A stretch of DNA of 13,871 nucleotides from an uncultured Bacteroidaceae bacterium (GCA_934293005.1 CAKQYA010000045.1:1-13871); one strand, 5' to 3'. Numbered from the stretch's first letter, positions 1 to 7,611 are shown. Made by a program: numbers and translations. The notes: a model not told the origin generated them from the letters alone.

Positions 1-8
1 GACGATTA

Positions 9-16
9 CAAAGATA
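9..16 (-). promoter_or_regulatory. Possible -7 promoter box firing off the left edge
   Basis: On the minus strand this reads TATCTTTG, a match to the Bacteroidetes -7 consensus TAnnTTTG. No -33 TTTG is seen at the usual 19-21 bp upstream. It would drive a minus-strand gene beyond the left edge. Between this box and the propeller stop at 286 there is no convincing gene. That 285-bp stretch holds a short ACCCC/GGGGT inverted repeat (46-63) without a U-tract and the left copy of a 50-bp repeat. Confidence 0.3.
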
Positions 17-194
17 CAACTTTTTATTGAGAAACTGTTATTTTTACCCCATTATTTTGGGGTGGGAAACTTTAGTAGCTAAATAAAAAAAACAATATTC
101 ACAATAGTCTACGTCTAACAATCACCATACATGTCTAAAGTAGGTGCTCATAATTATTTTAAGATCCACATGCTCTATCCTATGGAAATGATTC

Positions 195-244
195 CAACAT
201 TTGCATCGCATCCATGCGGCTTGAATCATAACCGACAGATGCAC
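195..244. repeat. 50-bp direct repeat, left copy
   Basis: This block is identical over 50 bp to 1693-1742, in the same orientation. After one mismatch the identity continues for a further CAAAA. The left copy lies downstream of the propeller gene and the right copy forms the 5' end of the NVEAL-like ORF, so the two copies bracket the two-gene cassette. The sequence beyond each copy is unrelated. In the minus-strand frame of the ORF the left copy also reads open but runs into a stop soon after. It may be a duplication or recombination scar; no transposase is nearby. Confidence 0.9.
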
Positions 245-285
245 TCAAAATAAATGCTTCGTTTGTCTTTTTGGCGAAAATATGG

Positions 286-1425
286 CTATTTTATCTTCCC
301 GACCAAAATCCAGAAACAAGAGTTGTCGTCATATATGTCCTTTTGCATCACTTTCAGCTTAGGGTTTTTAACGCCTCTTGCGTCGACCGAAGGCATGTAG
401 CCATTCACAATGTTTGAGTTGGTGGTCATAGTACAGAATTGGCCGTCTTTTCCTGTAAAGACAGGAGTGCTGAAGAGAATGTTGTATGGAGGCTCAATAT
501 TTGAAAGGATAATGGAGTTGTTTTTATCTACATCATAAAGAATCTGGTCGTTCATGTCGGTAGAGAGGAATATCTTGTCGTTGGCAACGTTCAGATTGTT
601 AAAGAACAAAATCTTGTCAGTTGCCTTTATTACGGCATCTCTGCAAGCGGCCATATCCATATTTTTCAATTTTTCCACATCGCATCGTTTGTCGCCTGGA
701 TCAAGCTCTGCTATAGGATATATGGATGATCCGCTGAACCCATACAAATGATAATCGAATGGTTCTGAGAAAATATAGCTGTCGTTCCAGCGCGCGATGC
801 CTCTAATATTGTCAAAAGAGAAATTAGGGTATGTGATGTCTGATTGCGCCTGTTGCAGTTGCTTTCCATCCGAAGAGTACACCACGATTTGTTCATCTTC
901 AAGCAGACCTGTGTTTATTCCTATGTCACCTTTTTCAGAAACAGCTATGGATGTGCCACAAACAGCATTTACCGTACACACATAATGTCCCGAGTTGTCA
1001 TAAACGTTAATCTTTCTTGACTCACTGTCGTAAAGCAGGATGTTTTCATCTTTGTCCATGTCAATATCTGTTATTGACATGTATTCAGACTTTGCTGCGC
1101 CAATGTTGTCGATGAATTTGCTGACGGATTTGGTCTTCATGTCTATCTTGAAGACTGCTTGCTGCATCCCGTCCATAACAAGGATGTTGTCGCCGCATGG
1201 TATCATTTTGTCAAATTTTACCACAAATGCGTCTTTGCATGAAATGCAAACGAGACTGTCTATATGCATGTGTTCATCAACTGTTTCCCATGCAACCTGC
1301 TGTTCAAAGTCAAGGCTTGCGGTCTGCATCTCTGCTGGCGCTGAACAATCAACGAAAAGAATTGAGCACGTGCTCATCAAAAGGGCTATTTTCTTCATAT
1401 TTCTCATGTTTAATGTTTCTATCAT
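286..1425 (-). CDS. 6-bladed beta-propeller protein, probable lipoprotein or secreted
   Basis: This is predicted to be an exported protein of the Bacteroidetes 6-bladed beta-propeller (NHL-like) family. Its biochemical role is unknown. A short basic stretch (MKK) precedes a hydrophobic segment ending in LFVDC, which could be a lipobox, although Asp just before the Cys is atypical. After it come blade-like repeats such as DNILVMDGMQQAVFKID and ENILLYDSESRKINVYD, with the recurring pattern of a hydrophobic strand, D, and a turn. The length of about 380 residues suits the family. I chose the ATG at 1425 because it overlaps the TGA of the upstream small gene (ATGA), which suggests translational coupling. 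In-frame ATGs at 1407 and 1398 give a more conventional signal peptide and are real alternatives. The open frame extends further, to 1476, but that would overlap the small gene deeply. Family assignment is by pattern recognition, not a search. Confidence 0.75.
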   Translation of the reverse strand: MIETLNMRNMKKIALLMSTCSILFVDCSAPAEMQTASLDFEQQVAWETVDEHMHIDSLVCISCKDAFVVKFDKMIPCGDNILVMDGMQQAVFKIDMKTKSVSKFIDNIGAAKSEYMSITDIDMDKDENILLYDSESRKINVYDNSGHYVCTVNAVCGTSIAVSEKGDIGINTGLLEDEQIVVYSSDGKQLQQAQSDITYPNFSFDNIRGIARWNDSYIFSEPFDYHLYGFSGSSIYPIAELDPGDKRCDVEKLKNMDMAACRDAVIKATDKILFFNNLNVANDKIFLSTDMNDQILYDVDKNNSIILSNIEPPYNILFSTPVFTGKDGQFCTMTTNSNIVNGYMPSVDARGVKNPKLKVMQKDIYDDNSCFWILVGKIK

Positions 1426-1742
1426 TTCCAGTCCCCGCATGGACCCTGTGCCATACCATTCAGTTCTTCGTAGCAAACGTCTTTATTCTTGCCCGTATGT
1501 TTGCAGTGGGTGTACCACACGGTGCATGTCCTTTTATATTCCACGCTTACCTTTGTGCCATCGGCTCCTGTAGAGACCTCTGTTTTGAACTCTGTGTTGG
1601 AGGATTTGTCTGTAACATTCTTATAACTGGAAAATTTTCCATTTTCACTTGCGCTTAAAGCTTGAATGTTTAAATCAAACATATCGTTTCCACAACATTT
1701 GCATCGCATCCATGCGGCTTGAATCATAACCGACAGATGCAC
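1422..1742 (-). CDS. NVEAL-like small Cys-rich protein, probably N-terminally truncated
   Basis: This small ORF ends four bases into the propeller gene (ATGA overlap). Residues around 21-35 read MFDLNIQALSASENG, resembling the conserved N(V/I)EALA-type segment of Bacteroidetes NVEAL proteins, which are short exported peptides often encoded just ahead of 6-bladed propeller genes. The C-terminal part has four spaced cysteines (in TCTVW, HCKH, DVCYEE, GPCGDWK), as those peptides do. What is missing is the signal peptide. The first 17 codons, starting from GTG, fall entirely inside the 50-bp direct repeat and encode no hydrophobic segment. The gene is therefore either a remnant whose 5' end was replaced, or translated from an internal ATG (1727 or 1682) as a leaderless fragment. 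No clear promoter is seen in 1743-1832. The NVEAL assignment is an inference from motif and context. Confidence 0.5.
   Translation of the reverse strand: MHLSVMIQAAWMRCKCCGNDMFDLNIQALSASENGKFSSYKNVTDKSSNTEFKTEVSTGADGTKVSVEYKRTCTVWYTHCKHTGKNKDVCYEELNGMAQGPCGDWK
1693..1742. repeat. 50-bp direct repeat, right copy
   Basis: This copy is identical to 195-244. It supplies the GTG start and first 17 codons of the NVEAL-like ORF on the minus strand, so it appears to have replaced the gene's original 5' end. The spacing between copies is about 1.5 kb. Confidence 0.9.
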
Positions 1743-1832
1743 ACAAAAAAGTGGACATGATATAGAACCTTACACAGGTATTTCTCAAAACAAAATCAAA
1801 CGTCTGCTTAACACAGCATTATCACAATGCCG

Positions 1833-3359
1833 TCATTCATTCTCTATGATATTGAGCATCTTGATAGTAGCCTTGATAGCCGCCTCCGTCTGGTCTGCGT
1901 CAAGGGCTCGAGTGCGGAATGGCTTGTCATTATACATCCAAGTGATGCTTGTTTGCACAAGGGCATCTGTGCGTCCGCCTGGTGGGATGCTCACTTGATA
2001 ATTGGTGAGCCACGGGAATGGACGATTAAGTTTTTCACGGTATATATGACGCACCGCATGCACAAAAGCATCATACATACCGTCACCCATAGCCGATTCC
2101 TCATACACATCCCCATTGACCTCAAGTTTGACCGAAGCCATTGGTTTCAGTCCATAAGCGGTTGACACCATGTATGAAATGAGTTTCACCTTATCGTCTG
2201 GAGCATTGTGCTTGAGCACATCTGCCACGATATAAGGAAGGTCCTCTTGAGTGACAAGCTGTTTCTTGTCTCCCAATTCTATTATGCGGTCTGTGACACG
2301 GCGAGTCTGCTCAGGTGTAAGCTCAAGGCCAAGCTCTTCAAGATTCTTCAGAATATTCGCCTTGCCCGAGTTCTTGCCAAGCGCATACTCGCGCTTGCGT
2401 CCAAAACGCTCCGGCAACAAATCGTTGCAATAAAGGTTGTTCTTCTTGTCGCCATCAGCATGCACACCTGCCACCTGCGTGAAAACACTATCACCCACAA
2501 TCGGTTTATTGGGCGGTATGGCAATGCCTGCCATGCTCTCCACAAGCGATGCCGCCTTGCAGAGATTCTCCTCACGCACATTAGTGTGAAAATGCGCATG
2601 GTCATTGAGCACAGCCTGCACCGACGATAGAGGTGCATTGCCTGCGCGCTCACCCAATCCATTTATGGATGTATGCACACCCGAACATCCCTCCATCACG
2701 GCAGCCAACACATTGCCCACCGCAAGGTCATAATCGTTGTGTGCATGAAAATCAAAATGTATGTCAGGATAACGGCTCGTCATCATGCGCATGAAGGCGG
2801 CCGTGCGACTTGGATTGAGAATGCCAAGCGTGTCTGGGAGCATAAAGCGTATCACTCCCTCATTGCGCAAAGCATCCACAAAAGCCATCACATAGTCAGG
2901 ATTGTCTTTTATGCCGTTAGACCAGTCTTCCATGTATATGTTGACATTCACGCCTTTCTCTTTTGCATACGCTATGCTGTGCTTTATGTCTTCAACATGC
3001 TCACTCAGCGACTTCTTCAACTGAAACTTGCAATGACGCTCACTGCCTTTGCACAGCAGATTGATAGTCTGACAGCCACAGTCGGCTATCCAGTCGATAG
3101 ACGTGGTGCCATCTACAAAACCAAGCACCTCTACCCTATCTAACAAACCTGCCCTGCGCGCCCAGCGGCAAATGCTCGTGACGGCTTCTTTCTCACCATC
3201 CGACACACGTGCGCTCGCCACCTCTATGCGGTCAACATTGAGATCGAGCAACAGCATACGCGCTATCATGAGTTTCTCATGAGGCACGAAACTGACGCCG
3301 TTGGTCTGCTCGCCATCACGAAGCGTCGTGTCCATTATTTCTATATTCTTCATAATCAT
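1833..3359 (-). CDS. 2-isopropylmalate / citramalate synthase-like enzyme (second LeuA paralogue)
   Basis: A DRE-TIM (HMGL-like) acyl-transferase of 508 residues, cytoplasmic, expected to condense acetyl-CoA with a 2-oxo acid. The metal and catalytic signature DTTLRDGEQ is at 10-18, LPDTLG at 174-179, FHAHND at 204-209 and NGLGERAGN at 233-241. A C-terminal LeuA-type regulatory domain covers roughly 395-508. It differs clearly from the LeuA at 9452-10954: the segment GVHADGDKKN at 298-307 replaces the usual GIHQDG, and HAHND replaces HCHND. Bacteroides genomes carry such a paralogue within the leu cluster, annotated as isopropylmalate or (R)-citramalate synthase. The true substrate (2-oxoisovalerate, pyruvate or other) cannot be read from sequence. 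Citramalate synthesis would feed isoleucine. Start is the ATG at 3359; an ATG two codons later is equally possible. It has its own promoter and no leader peptide. Confidence 0.85.
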   Translation of the reverse strand: MIMKNIEIMDTTLRDGEQTNGVSFVPHEKLMIARMLLLDLNVDRIEVASARVSDGEKEAVTSICRWARRAGLLDRVEVLGFVDGTTSIDWIADCGCQTINLLCKGSERHCKFQLKKSLSEHVEDIKHSIAYAKEKGVNVNIYMEDWSNGIKDNPDYVMAFVDALRNEGVIRFMLPDTLGILNPSRTAAFMRMMTSRYPDIHFDFHAHNDYDLAVGNVLAAVMEGCSGVHTSINGLGERAGNAPLSSVQAVLNDHAHFHTNVREENLCKAASLVESMAGIAIPPNKPIVGDSVFTQVAGVHADGDKKNNLYCNDLLPERFGRKREYALGKNSGKANILKNLEELGLELTPEQTRRVTDRIIELGDKKQLVTQEDLPYIVADVLKHNAPDDKVKLISYMVSTAYGLKPMASVKLEVNGDVYEESAMGDGMYDAFVHAVRHIYREKLNRPFPWLTNYQVSIPPGGRTDALVQTSITWMYNDKPFRTRALDADQTEAAIKATIKMLNIIENE

Positions 3360-3374
3360 ATTGCATTATTGATG

Positions 3375-3382
3375 CAAAGATA
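3375..3382 (-). promoter_or_regulatory. -7 box for the LeuA paralogue
   Basis: The minus strand reads TATCTTTG 16 bp upstream of the ATG at 3359, which predicts a 5' UTR of only about 10 nt. The -33 region is T-rich (TTTTTCC) rather than a clean TTTG. Together with the plus-strand box at 3529, it makes the 224-bp gap 3360-3583 a divergent promoter region. Confidence 0.55.
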
Positions 3383-3528
3383 AGAAAAATACTCCAAATG
3401 ATGGAAAAAGATACCAAAAACATGCAACTTGATTTCATTATCACACCTTTATTCCCTTAAAGCGCATCACATAGAAAGGAAAATGCTTATTTTTTCGTTT
3501 ATATAATCACATATTCATAATAAATAGC

Positions 3529-3536
3529 TACCTTTG
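3529..3536 (+). promoter_or_regulatory. -7 box for the porin gene
   Basis: TACCTTTG matches the Bacteroidetes TAnnTTTG -7 element and lies about 48 bp before the porin ATG. No strong -33 motif is visible in the AT-rich upstream sequence. It would transcribe the porin and possibly the symporter. Confidence 0.5.
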
Positions 3537-3583
3537 TAGAATCAAAACATTTATTCAATATTTAAAAGCTAATTTTTTATCCA

Positions 3584-4762
3584 ATGCATTCAAAATCATT
3601 CTTTGTCGCAGCCATGCTCGCTGGCTGGATCTGCTCAAGCGAAGCGCATGCAGAAGACATAACCACAAATGCCGAACAACAGACAGTGATCACATTCAAG
3701 ACTGACACACAAGAAGAAGCTTCACCTATTGATTCCACAAAAAAAACCGAATCGGCACTGCAGCAAACACTTGACAACATGCCCGACTGGTCTAAAGACC
3801 TGGCAAGCCGCATCAAACTTCATGCTTATGCACAAGCTGGATACAACTATATACACAACAAGAACGCAAGGACAGAGGACGACAATTCCTTCCTCATGAA
3901 ACGAGTGCTCTTCTGGGCCGACGCAAAGATTACCGACAGATGGTCGTTCCTCTTCATGCACAACTTCTCAAGTGTGGTGCAGGAGTATTACACCGACTAC
4001 CGGATCACCAACAACAAAGCACTCACCGTGCGCTTCGGACAATTCAAAAATGCATACACATACGAAAACGAACTGTCACCTGCCAGAGTTGAGATGATTG
4101 ACATCTGCTCCGAAGGCGTCACATACCTTGCAGGCTGCGGCAGCGACCCTCTGTACGGTCTGCAATACGGACGTGACCTCGGACTTGCTCTCTTTGGAGA
4201 AACAAACAACAAGAAACTTGCCTATAGAATGAATATTCTCAACGGACAAGGAATAAACAAGAAGGATGGCAATGCTGAAAAAGACTTCATCGGCCGCATC
4301 GACTGGAAGCCTGTCGACGGACTTACACTCGTAGCCACCGGACAACTCGGAAGGGGACATGCCATCGCCACATCACCTTACGTGCCTGAGATACAAGTGG
4401 GCGAAGACTACAGACGCAACAGATGGTCTGCTGGTTTCAACTACGATTGTCCATACCTTCATGTGCGAGGCGAATATCTTGAAGGAATAGACAAAGACGC
4501 CACAAGCAGAGGCGTGTATGTGACAGGACGCACACCAATAAGCAAGACTGTCGACTTCGTCGGTTCATACGATTTCTTCAATTATAATGTAGACCGCCAC
4601 ATGGACCAGCACAAGGGTGTGGCAGGCATACAATATTGGTTCTACAAATATTGCCGACTGCAGTTGCAATACGTCTACAAAAGCGCTTCTATGATAAATG
4701 GAGCTTTCAAACATGGTGCCAATCACGCTATCATGTGTCAGATGCAGGTGATGTTCTTTTAA
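3584..4762 (+). CDS. OprO/P-like (phosphate-selective type) outer-membrane porin
   Basis: An outer-membrane beta-barrel of 392 residues. The N-terminus is a Sec signal peptide with a hydrophobic core and an AHA|E cleavage site after residue 23. A short Thr/Glu/Lys-rich linker follows, then a barrel from about residue 75 with alternating strands: IKLHAYAQAGYNY, WSFLFMHNFSS, and LTVRFGQFKNAYTYENELSP. The last segment is typical of the OprO/P superfamily (porin O/P, Pfam PF07396). The protein ends in VMFF, a terminal aromatic residue expected of BAM-inserted barrels. Family members are often annotated as phosphate-selective, but the substrate in Bacteroidetes is generally unproven. It is co-directional with the symporter 273 bp downstream, which suggests outer- and inner-membrane uptake steps for one solute (inference). 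It is divergent from the LeuA paralogue. Confidence 0.85.
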   Translation: MHSKSFFVAAMLAGWICSSEAHAEDITTNAEQQTVITFKTDTQEEASPIDSTKKTESALQQTLDNMPDWSKDLASRIKLHAYAQAGYNYIHNKNARTEDDNSFLMKRVLFWADAKITDRWSFLFMHNFSSVVQEYYTDYRITNNKALTVRFGQFKNAYTYENELSPARVEMIDICSEGVTYLAGCGSDPLYGLQYGRDLGLALFGETNNKKLAYRMNILNGQGINKKDGNAEKDFIGRIDWKPVDGLTLVATGQLGRGHAIATSPYVPEIQVGEDYRRNRWSAGFNYDCPYLHVRGEYLEGIDKDATSRGVYVTGRTPISKTVDFVGSYDFFNYNVDRHMDQHKGVAGIQYWFYKYCRLQLQYVYKSASMINGAFKHGANHAIMCQMQVMFF

Positions 4763-5035
4763 CACAAATAGGTCATCAAGGCTTGCCGAGATTTGTTTTT
4801 AGAAGTGCCGAAACATGTACGACACCGCACGGAATGAAAAACATTTGGTGCCATCATAAAATAACTTGCACAAGCTTTTACATACACAAACATTTTATCA
4901 ACACAATTACTCACCTTCCCATATCTCCACATCCGCTCAGGCTCCCCGCCTCCAGGCCTTCCTGATAAATGGAACGCACCCGAATGGCGAGAGAGCTTAT
5001 AAGGAACCAGAGGTGGGAAACTTTCATTTTTTCCT
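4763..5035. other. Porin-symporter intergenic region with possible degenerate repeat element
   Basis: I see no gene, promoter or recognised riboswitch in these 273 bp. The first bases after the porin stop, ACACAAATAGGTCATCAAGG, resemble the left end of the repeat element at 7612. GAGGTGGGAAAC at 5010-5021 resembles a segment of the element at 6600 (6765-6775) and shares GGTGGGAAACTTT with 61-73. The region may be a decayed copy of that repeat family, but the middle is too diverged to be sure. Confidence 0.25.
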
Positions 5036-6598
5036 ATGTTAACCAAAATTCTCATTACATTGCTCTTCCTTGCCATCACTGTGGCGGTAGGAATCTACTC
5101 ACGCAAGCAAGCCAACAGCGTTGATGGCTTCGTGCTTGGCGGACGCTCTGTCGGCCCATGGCTCTCAGCTTTTGCCTATGGCACCAGTTATTTCTCCGCC
5201 GTAGTCTTCGTGGGCTATGCCGGACAATTCGGATGGAAATACGGCATTGCAAGTTCATGGATAGGCGTGGGCAACGCCATCATCGGCTCTCTGCTCGCTT
5301 GGCTCATCCTCGGTCGACGCACCAAGGTGATGACACAGCATCTCAACTCACGCACCATGCCCGACTTTTTCGGCACACGCTTTAGCAGCCAAGGTTTGCG
5401 CATAGCGGCTTCCATCATCGCCTTCGTGTTTCTCATTCCATACACAGCTGGCGTGTACAGCGGCATATCCAAACTCTTCGACATGGGGTTTCACATCCCA
5501 TACGAATACTGTATCATCATCATGGCCATGCTCACTGCTGTGTATGTCATTCTGGGCGGCTATAAAGCCACAGCCATCAACGACTTCATTCAGGGCATAG
5601 TGATGCTCTTCGGCATCGTTGCAGTCATTTTTGTTGTGCTCAACTCGCAAGGAGGTCTCTTCGACGCATTCAGCAAACTCAAATCAGCAACTCCTACAGC
5701 TCACGACCTTGAAAGCCCTCTATACAATGCATTCCAGCCAGGCGACTTCGCATCATGGTTCGGACCAAACGCGATGAGCCTCATGGGGGTGGTCATACTC
5801 ACATCACTCGGCACATGGGGACTGCCTCAGATGGTTGGCAAGTTCTATTCCATCACCGATGAAAACGCAATCAAGCGCGGCACTATCATATCAACATTAT
5901 TCGCGCTCATCGTGGCTGGCGGATGTTATTTCCTCGGAGGTTTCGGACGTCTGTTTGGCGAACCGATGTGGAACGAAGCAAGACACAGCTACAAATTCGA
6001 CGACATCATACCAACAATGCTCGACACTGCGGTCAACTCCGACTTGCTCATCGGCCTTGTCATGGTGCTCGTGCTTTCAGCATCCATGTCAACCCTCGCT
6101 TCGCTCGTGCTCACATCATCGTCTACAATGACGCTCGACCTCATCTATCGTGACAAGAGAGCTCAGGAAGGCGAGGTCAAAGAAGGGGAGATAGATGACG
6201 ATGTGGCTATAAAGGTTGAACGCCGAAAGGTTGTGGTGATGCGAGTGCTCATCATCTTCTTCATCGTCATTTCTGTGCTCATAGCTCTCAACCCGCCCAC
6301 ATTCATTGCCCAACTCATGGGCATCAGCTGGGGCGCATTGGCTGGAGCATTCTTGGCTCCTTTCCTGCTCGGCCTCTATTGGAAGGGCGTGACAACATCT
6401 GCTGTATGGGCATGCTTCATCTGGGGCGTGGGCTTCACCGTCATCAACATGCTGATCGGCAATGCCATCAACCCTATCGACTGCGGCGCCATCGCCATGG
6501 TTGGCGGTTTCCCCGTAGTGATTCTCGTCAGCCTCGTCTCTAAGAAACTGCCACAGGCAAAACTTGACAGTGTGTGGAAATGCTATAAAAAACAATGA
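5036..6598 (+). CDS. Sodium:solute symporter (SSS/SLC5 family)
   Basis: An inner-membrane Na+-coupled transporter of 520 residues with about 13 hydrophobic helices. Family hallmarks are LGGRSVGPWLSAFAYGTSY at 34-52 (start of the first core repeat), the SSS signature region GGYKATAINDFIQGIVMLFG at 174-193, and the Ser/Thr-rich SASMSTLASLVLTSSSTM at 348-365, which corresponds to the conserved sodium-site helix. A charged cytoplasmic loop around 371-398 (many Glu, Asp, Lys, Arg) separates the late helices. The overall look is between PutP- and PanF-type members, so the solute cannot be assigned. It follows the porin on the same strand; no separate promoter was found. Its stop codon lies only 1 bp before a repeat element and is followed by a bidirectional terminator. 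The convergent neighbour is leuD. Confidence 0.85.
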   Translation: MLTKILITLLFLAITVAVGIYSRKQANSVDGFVLGGRSVGPWLSAFAYGTSYFSAVVFVGYAGQFGWKYGIASSWIGVGNAIIGSLLAWLILGRRTKVMTQHLNSRTMPDFFGTRFSSQGLRIAASIIAFVFLIPYTAGVYSGISKLFDMGFHIPYEYCIIIMAMLTAVYVILGGYKATAINDFIQGIVMLFGIVAVIFVVLNSQGGLFDAFSKLKSATPTAHDLESPLYNAFQPGDFASWFGPNAMSLMGVVILTSLGTWGLPQMVGKFYSITDENAIKRGTIISTLFALIVAGGCYFLGGFGRLFGEPMWNEARHSYKFDDIIPTMLDTAVNSDLLIGLVMVLVLSASMSTLASLVLTSSSTMTLDLIYRDKRAQEGEVKEGEIDDDVAIKVERRKVVVMRVLIIFFIVISVLIALNPPTFIAQLMGISWGALAGAFLAPFLLGLYWKGVTTSAVWACFIWGVGFTVINMLIGNAINPIDCGAIAMVGGFPVVILVSLVSKKLPQAKLDSVWKCYKKQ

Positions 6599-6599
6599 T

Positions 6600-6743
6600 C
6601 CCCAATCGGTCATTAGAGTTCAAATCTTGTTAGTGTTTGTTTCGAGCAGGTTGCAACAGCCTGCGTTGAAGGCATAGCGGGCTATGTCGAAACGCAAATG
6701 GAAGCAAGATGCCGAAAGAAACGCTGACAAGAGTTGGAAAGAA
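6600..6743. repeat. Structured intergenic repeat element, copy A
   Basis: The element begins with CCCCAATCGGTCATTAGAG, one base after the symporter stop. Its 118-bp core (6626-6743) matches 7639-7756 with only 5 differences. The core is strongly self-complementary. The outer arm at 6626-6643 can pair with 6714-6731, with two G.U pairs and one mismatch. Alternatively GTTTCGA (6639-6645) pairs with TCGAAAC (6687-6693), enclosing hairpins GGTTG/CAGCC (6649-6661) and CATAGC/GCTATG (6673-6686). The right end is unclear: it may lie near 6771, or the true partner of the left end may be the TCTAATGACCGAGTTGG at 6868-6884. No protein is encoded. It resembles a MITE or REP-like extragenic element. Confidence 0.8.
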
Positions 6744-6777
6744 TAATTTCTCAGTCCTATGACTGAGGTGGAAACAA

Positions 6778-6828
6778 AAAAAGCAACAGAAGGATTTCGA
6801 ATGATTCAAAATCCTTCTGTTGCTTTTT
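6778..6828. terminator. Bidirectional intrinsic terminator, 20-bp perfect stem
   Basis: The arm AAAAAGCAACAGAAGGATTT (6778-6797) is perfectly complementary to 6809-6828, with an 11-nt loop. The A-tract on the left and T-tract on the right give a U-tract to transcripts from either strand. It sits between the convergent symporter (plus) and leuD (minus) genes and should end both. Confidence 0.85.
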
Positions 6829-6837
6829 GGCATAATT

Positions 6838-6884
6838 CCAACTCGTTCATTAGATTATAAACCCAAATCTAATGACCGAGTTGG
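6838..6884. repeat. Palindrome made of two repeat-element ends
   Basis: CCAACTCGTTCATTAGATT (6838-6856) is the reverse complement of 6866-6884 with one mismatch, separated by 9 bp. Each half carries the core CGGTCATTAGA (or CGTTCATTAGA) that forms the ends of the elements at 6600 and 7612. It may be an internally deleted element, or the right end of copy A with a reversed extra end. It lies 6 bp downstream of the leuD stop. Confidence 0.75.
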
Positions 6885-6890
6885 TATAAT

Positions 6891-7505
6891 CTATTTCCTG
6901 TCCTCAAAGGTTTCAATCTTGTCTTTGTTGGCAAGGAGGAAATCTATATCGTCATAAGCATTCATCAAACAATACTTCTTATATGAGTTGATGTCGAAAT
7001 GCTCCGAATGACCTGTTGTGATATTGGTGACAGTCTGATTTGGCACATCCACCTTCACCTCTGCCTGAGGATTGTCCTCAATGGTCTTGAAAAGCTCAAG
7101 CTGAAACTCTCTTGACACTATGACTGGCAACACAAAACAGTTGAGCAAGTTGTTGCGGTGAATGTCAGCAAACGAGTTGGATATCACCACACGCACTCCA
7201 TAACCAGCTATGGCCCATGCAGCATGTTCACGCGAAGAACCAGACCCCCAGTTCTGTCCGCCAACAATAATTTCATGCACTCCCTTGCTTGGAGCTGCCG
7301 AAAACTCAGGCTTGTTCATCACGAAGTCTGCTATAGGCTCATTATTGGCATCGTAACGAAGATCGTGCATGAACGCATCTCCATAAAACTTTGGATCACG
7401 TGTTGTGAACGCCAAATAACGAGCTGGGATAATATTATCCGTATTGTTATTGTCAATTGCAATCGGAATGCAAGTTGACTGTATGATGTCAAATTTCTCT
7501 TTCAT
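6891..7505 (-). CDS. leuD: 3-isopropylmalate dehydratase small subunit
   Basis: The swivel-domain subunit of isopropylmalate isomerase, which with LeuC converts 2-isopropylmalate to 3-isopropylmalate in leucine synthesis (cytoplasm). At 204 residues it has the normal length. The family signature VGGQNWGSGSSREHAAWA is at 81-98 and FADIHRNNLLN at 112-122. It lies downstream of leuC on the same strand, but a 370-bp gap containing repeat copy B separates them, an unusually wide spacing for these partner subunits. No clear TAnnTTTG promoter was found in the gap, so transcription probably reads through from leuA/leuC. The strong hairpin at 6778-6828 follows the gene. Confidence 0.95.
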   Translation of the reverse strand: MKEKFDIIQSTCIPIAIDNNNTDNIIPARYLAFTTRDPKFYGDAFMHDLRYDANNEPIADFVMNKPEFSAAPSKGVHEIIVGGQNWGSGSSREHAAWAIAGYGVRVVISNSFADIHRNNLLNCFVLPVIVSREFQLELFKTIEDNPQAEVKVDVPNQTVTNITTGHSEHFDINSYKKYCLMNAYDDIDFLLANKDKIETFEDRK

Positions 7506-7611
7506 TTATTCTCATGCCCCATCGTGGCAGGCCAGCCTCACTCTCTATAGAGCCAGTCATCACACATGAGGGGACTTTATTAAATATAAATGGATTCAAT
7601 TGTCACTTTTG

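Noticed and set aside
46..63. ACCCC/GGGGT inverted repeat as a terminator
   Set aside because: The stem is only 5 bp and no U-tract follows on either strand.
1197..1658. Plus-strand ORF of 153 codons opposite the propeller and NVEAL-like genes
   Set aside because: Cys- and Phe-rich composition without a domain, no promoter, and overlap of two better supported minus-strand frames.
4900..5035. Riboswitch ahead of the symporter
   Set aside because: A GC-rich stretch with short complementary segments is present, but I could not match any known aptamer core, and there is no terminator or start-masking helix.
6630..6833. Minus-strand ORF of 67 codons in repeat copy A
   Set aside because: It is formed by the repeat and the terminator hairpin. 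The sister copy at 7633-7824 is read in a different frame with another sequence, so no protein is conserved.
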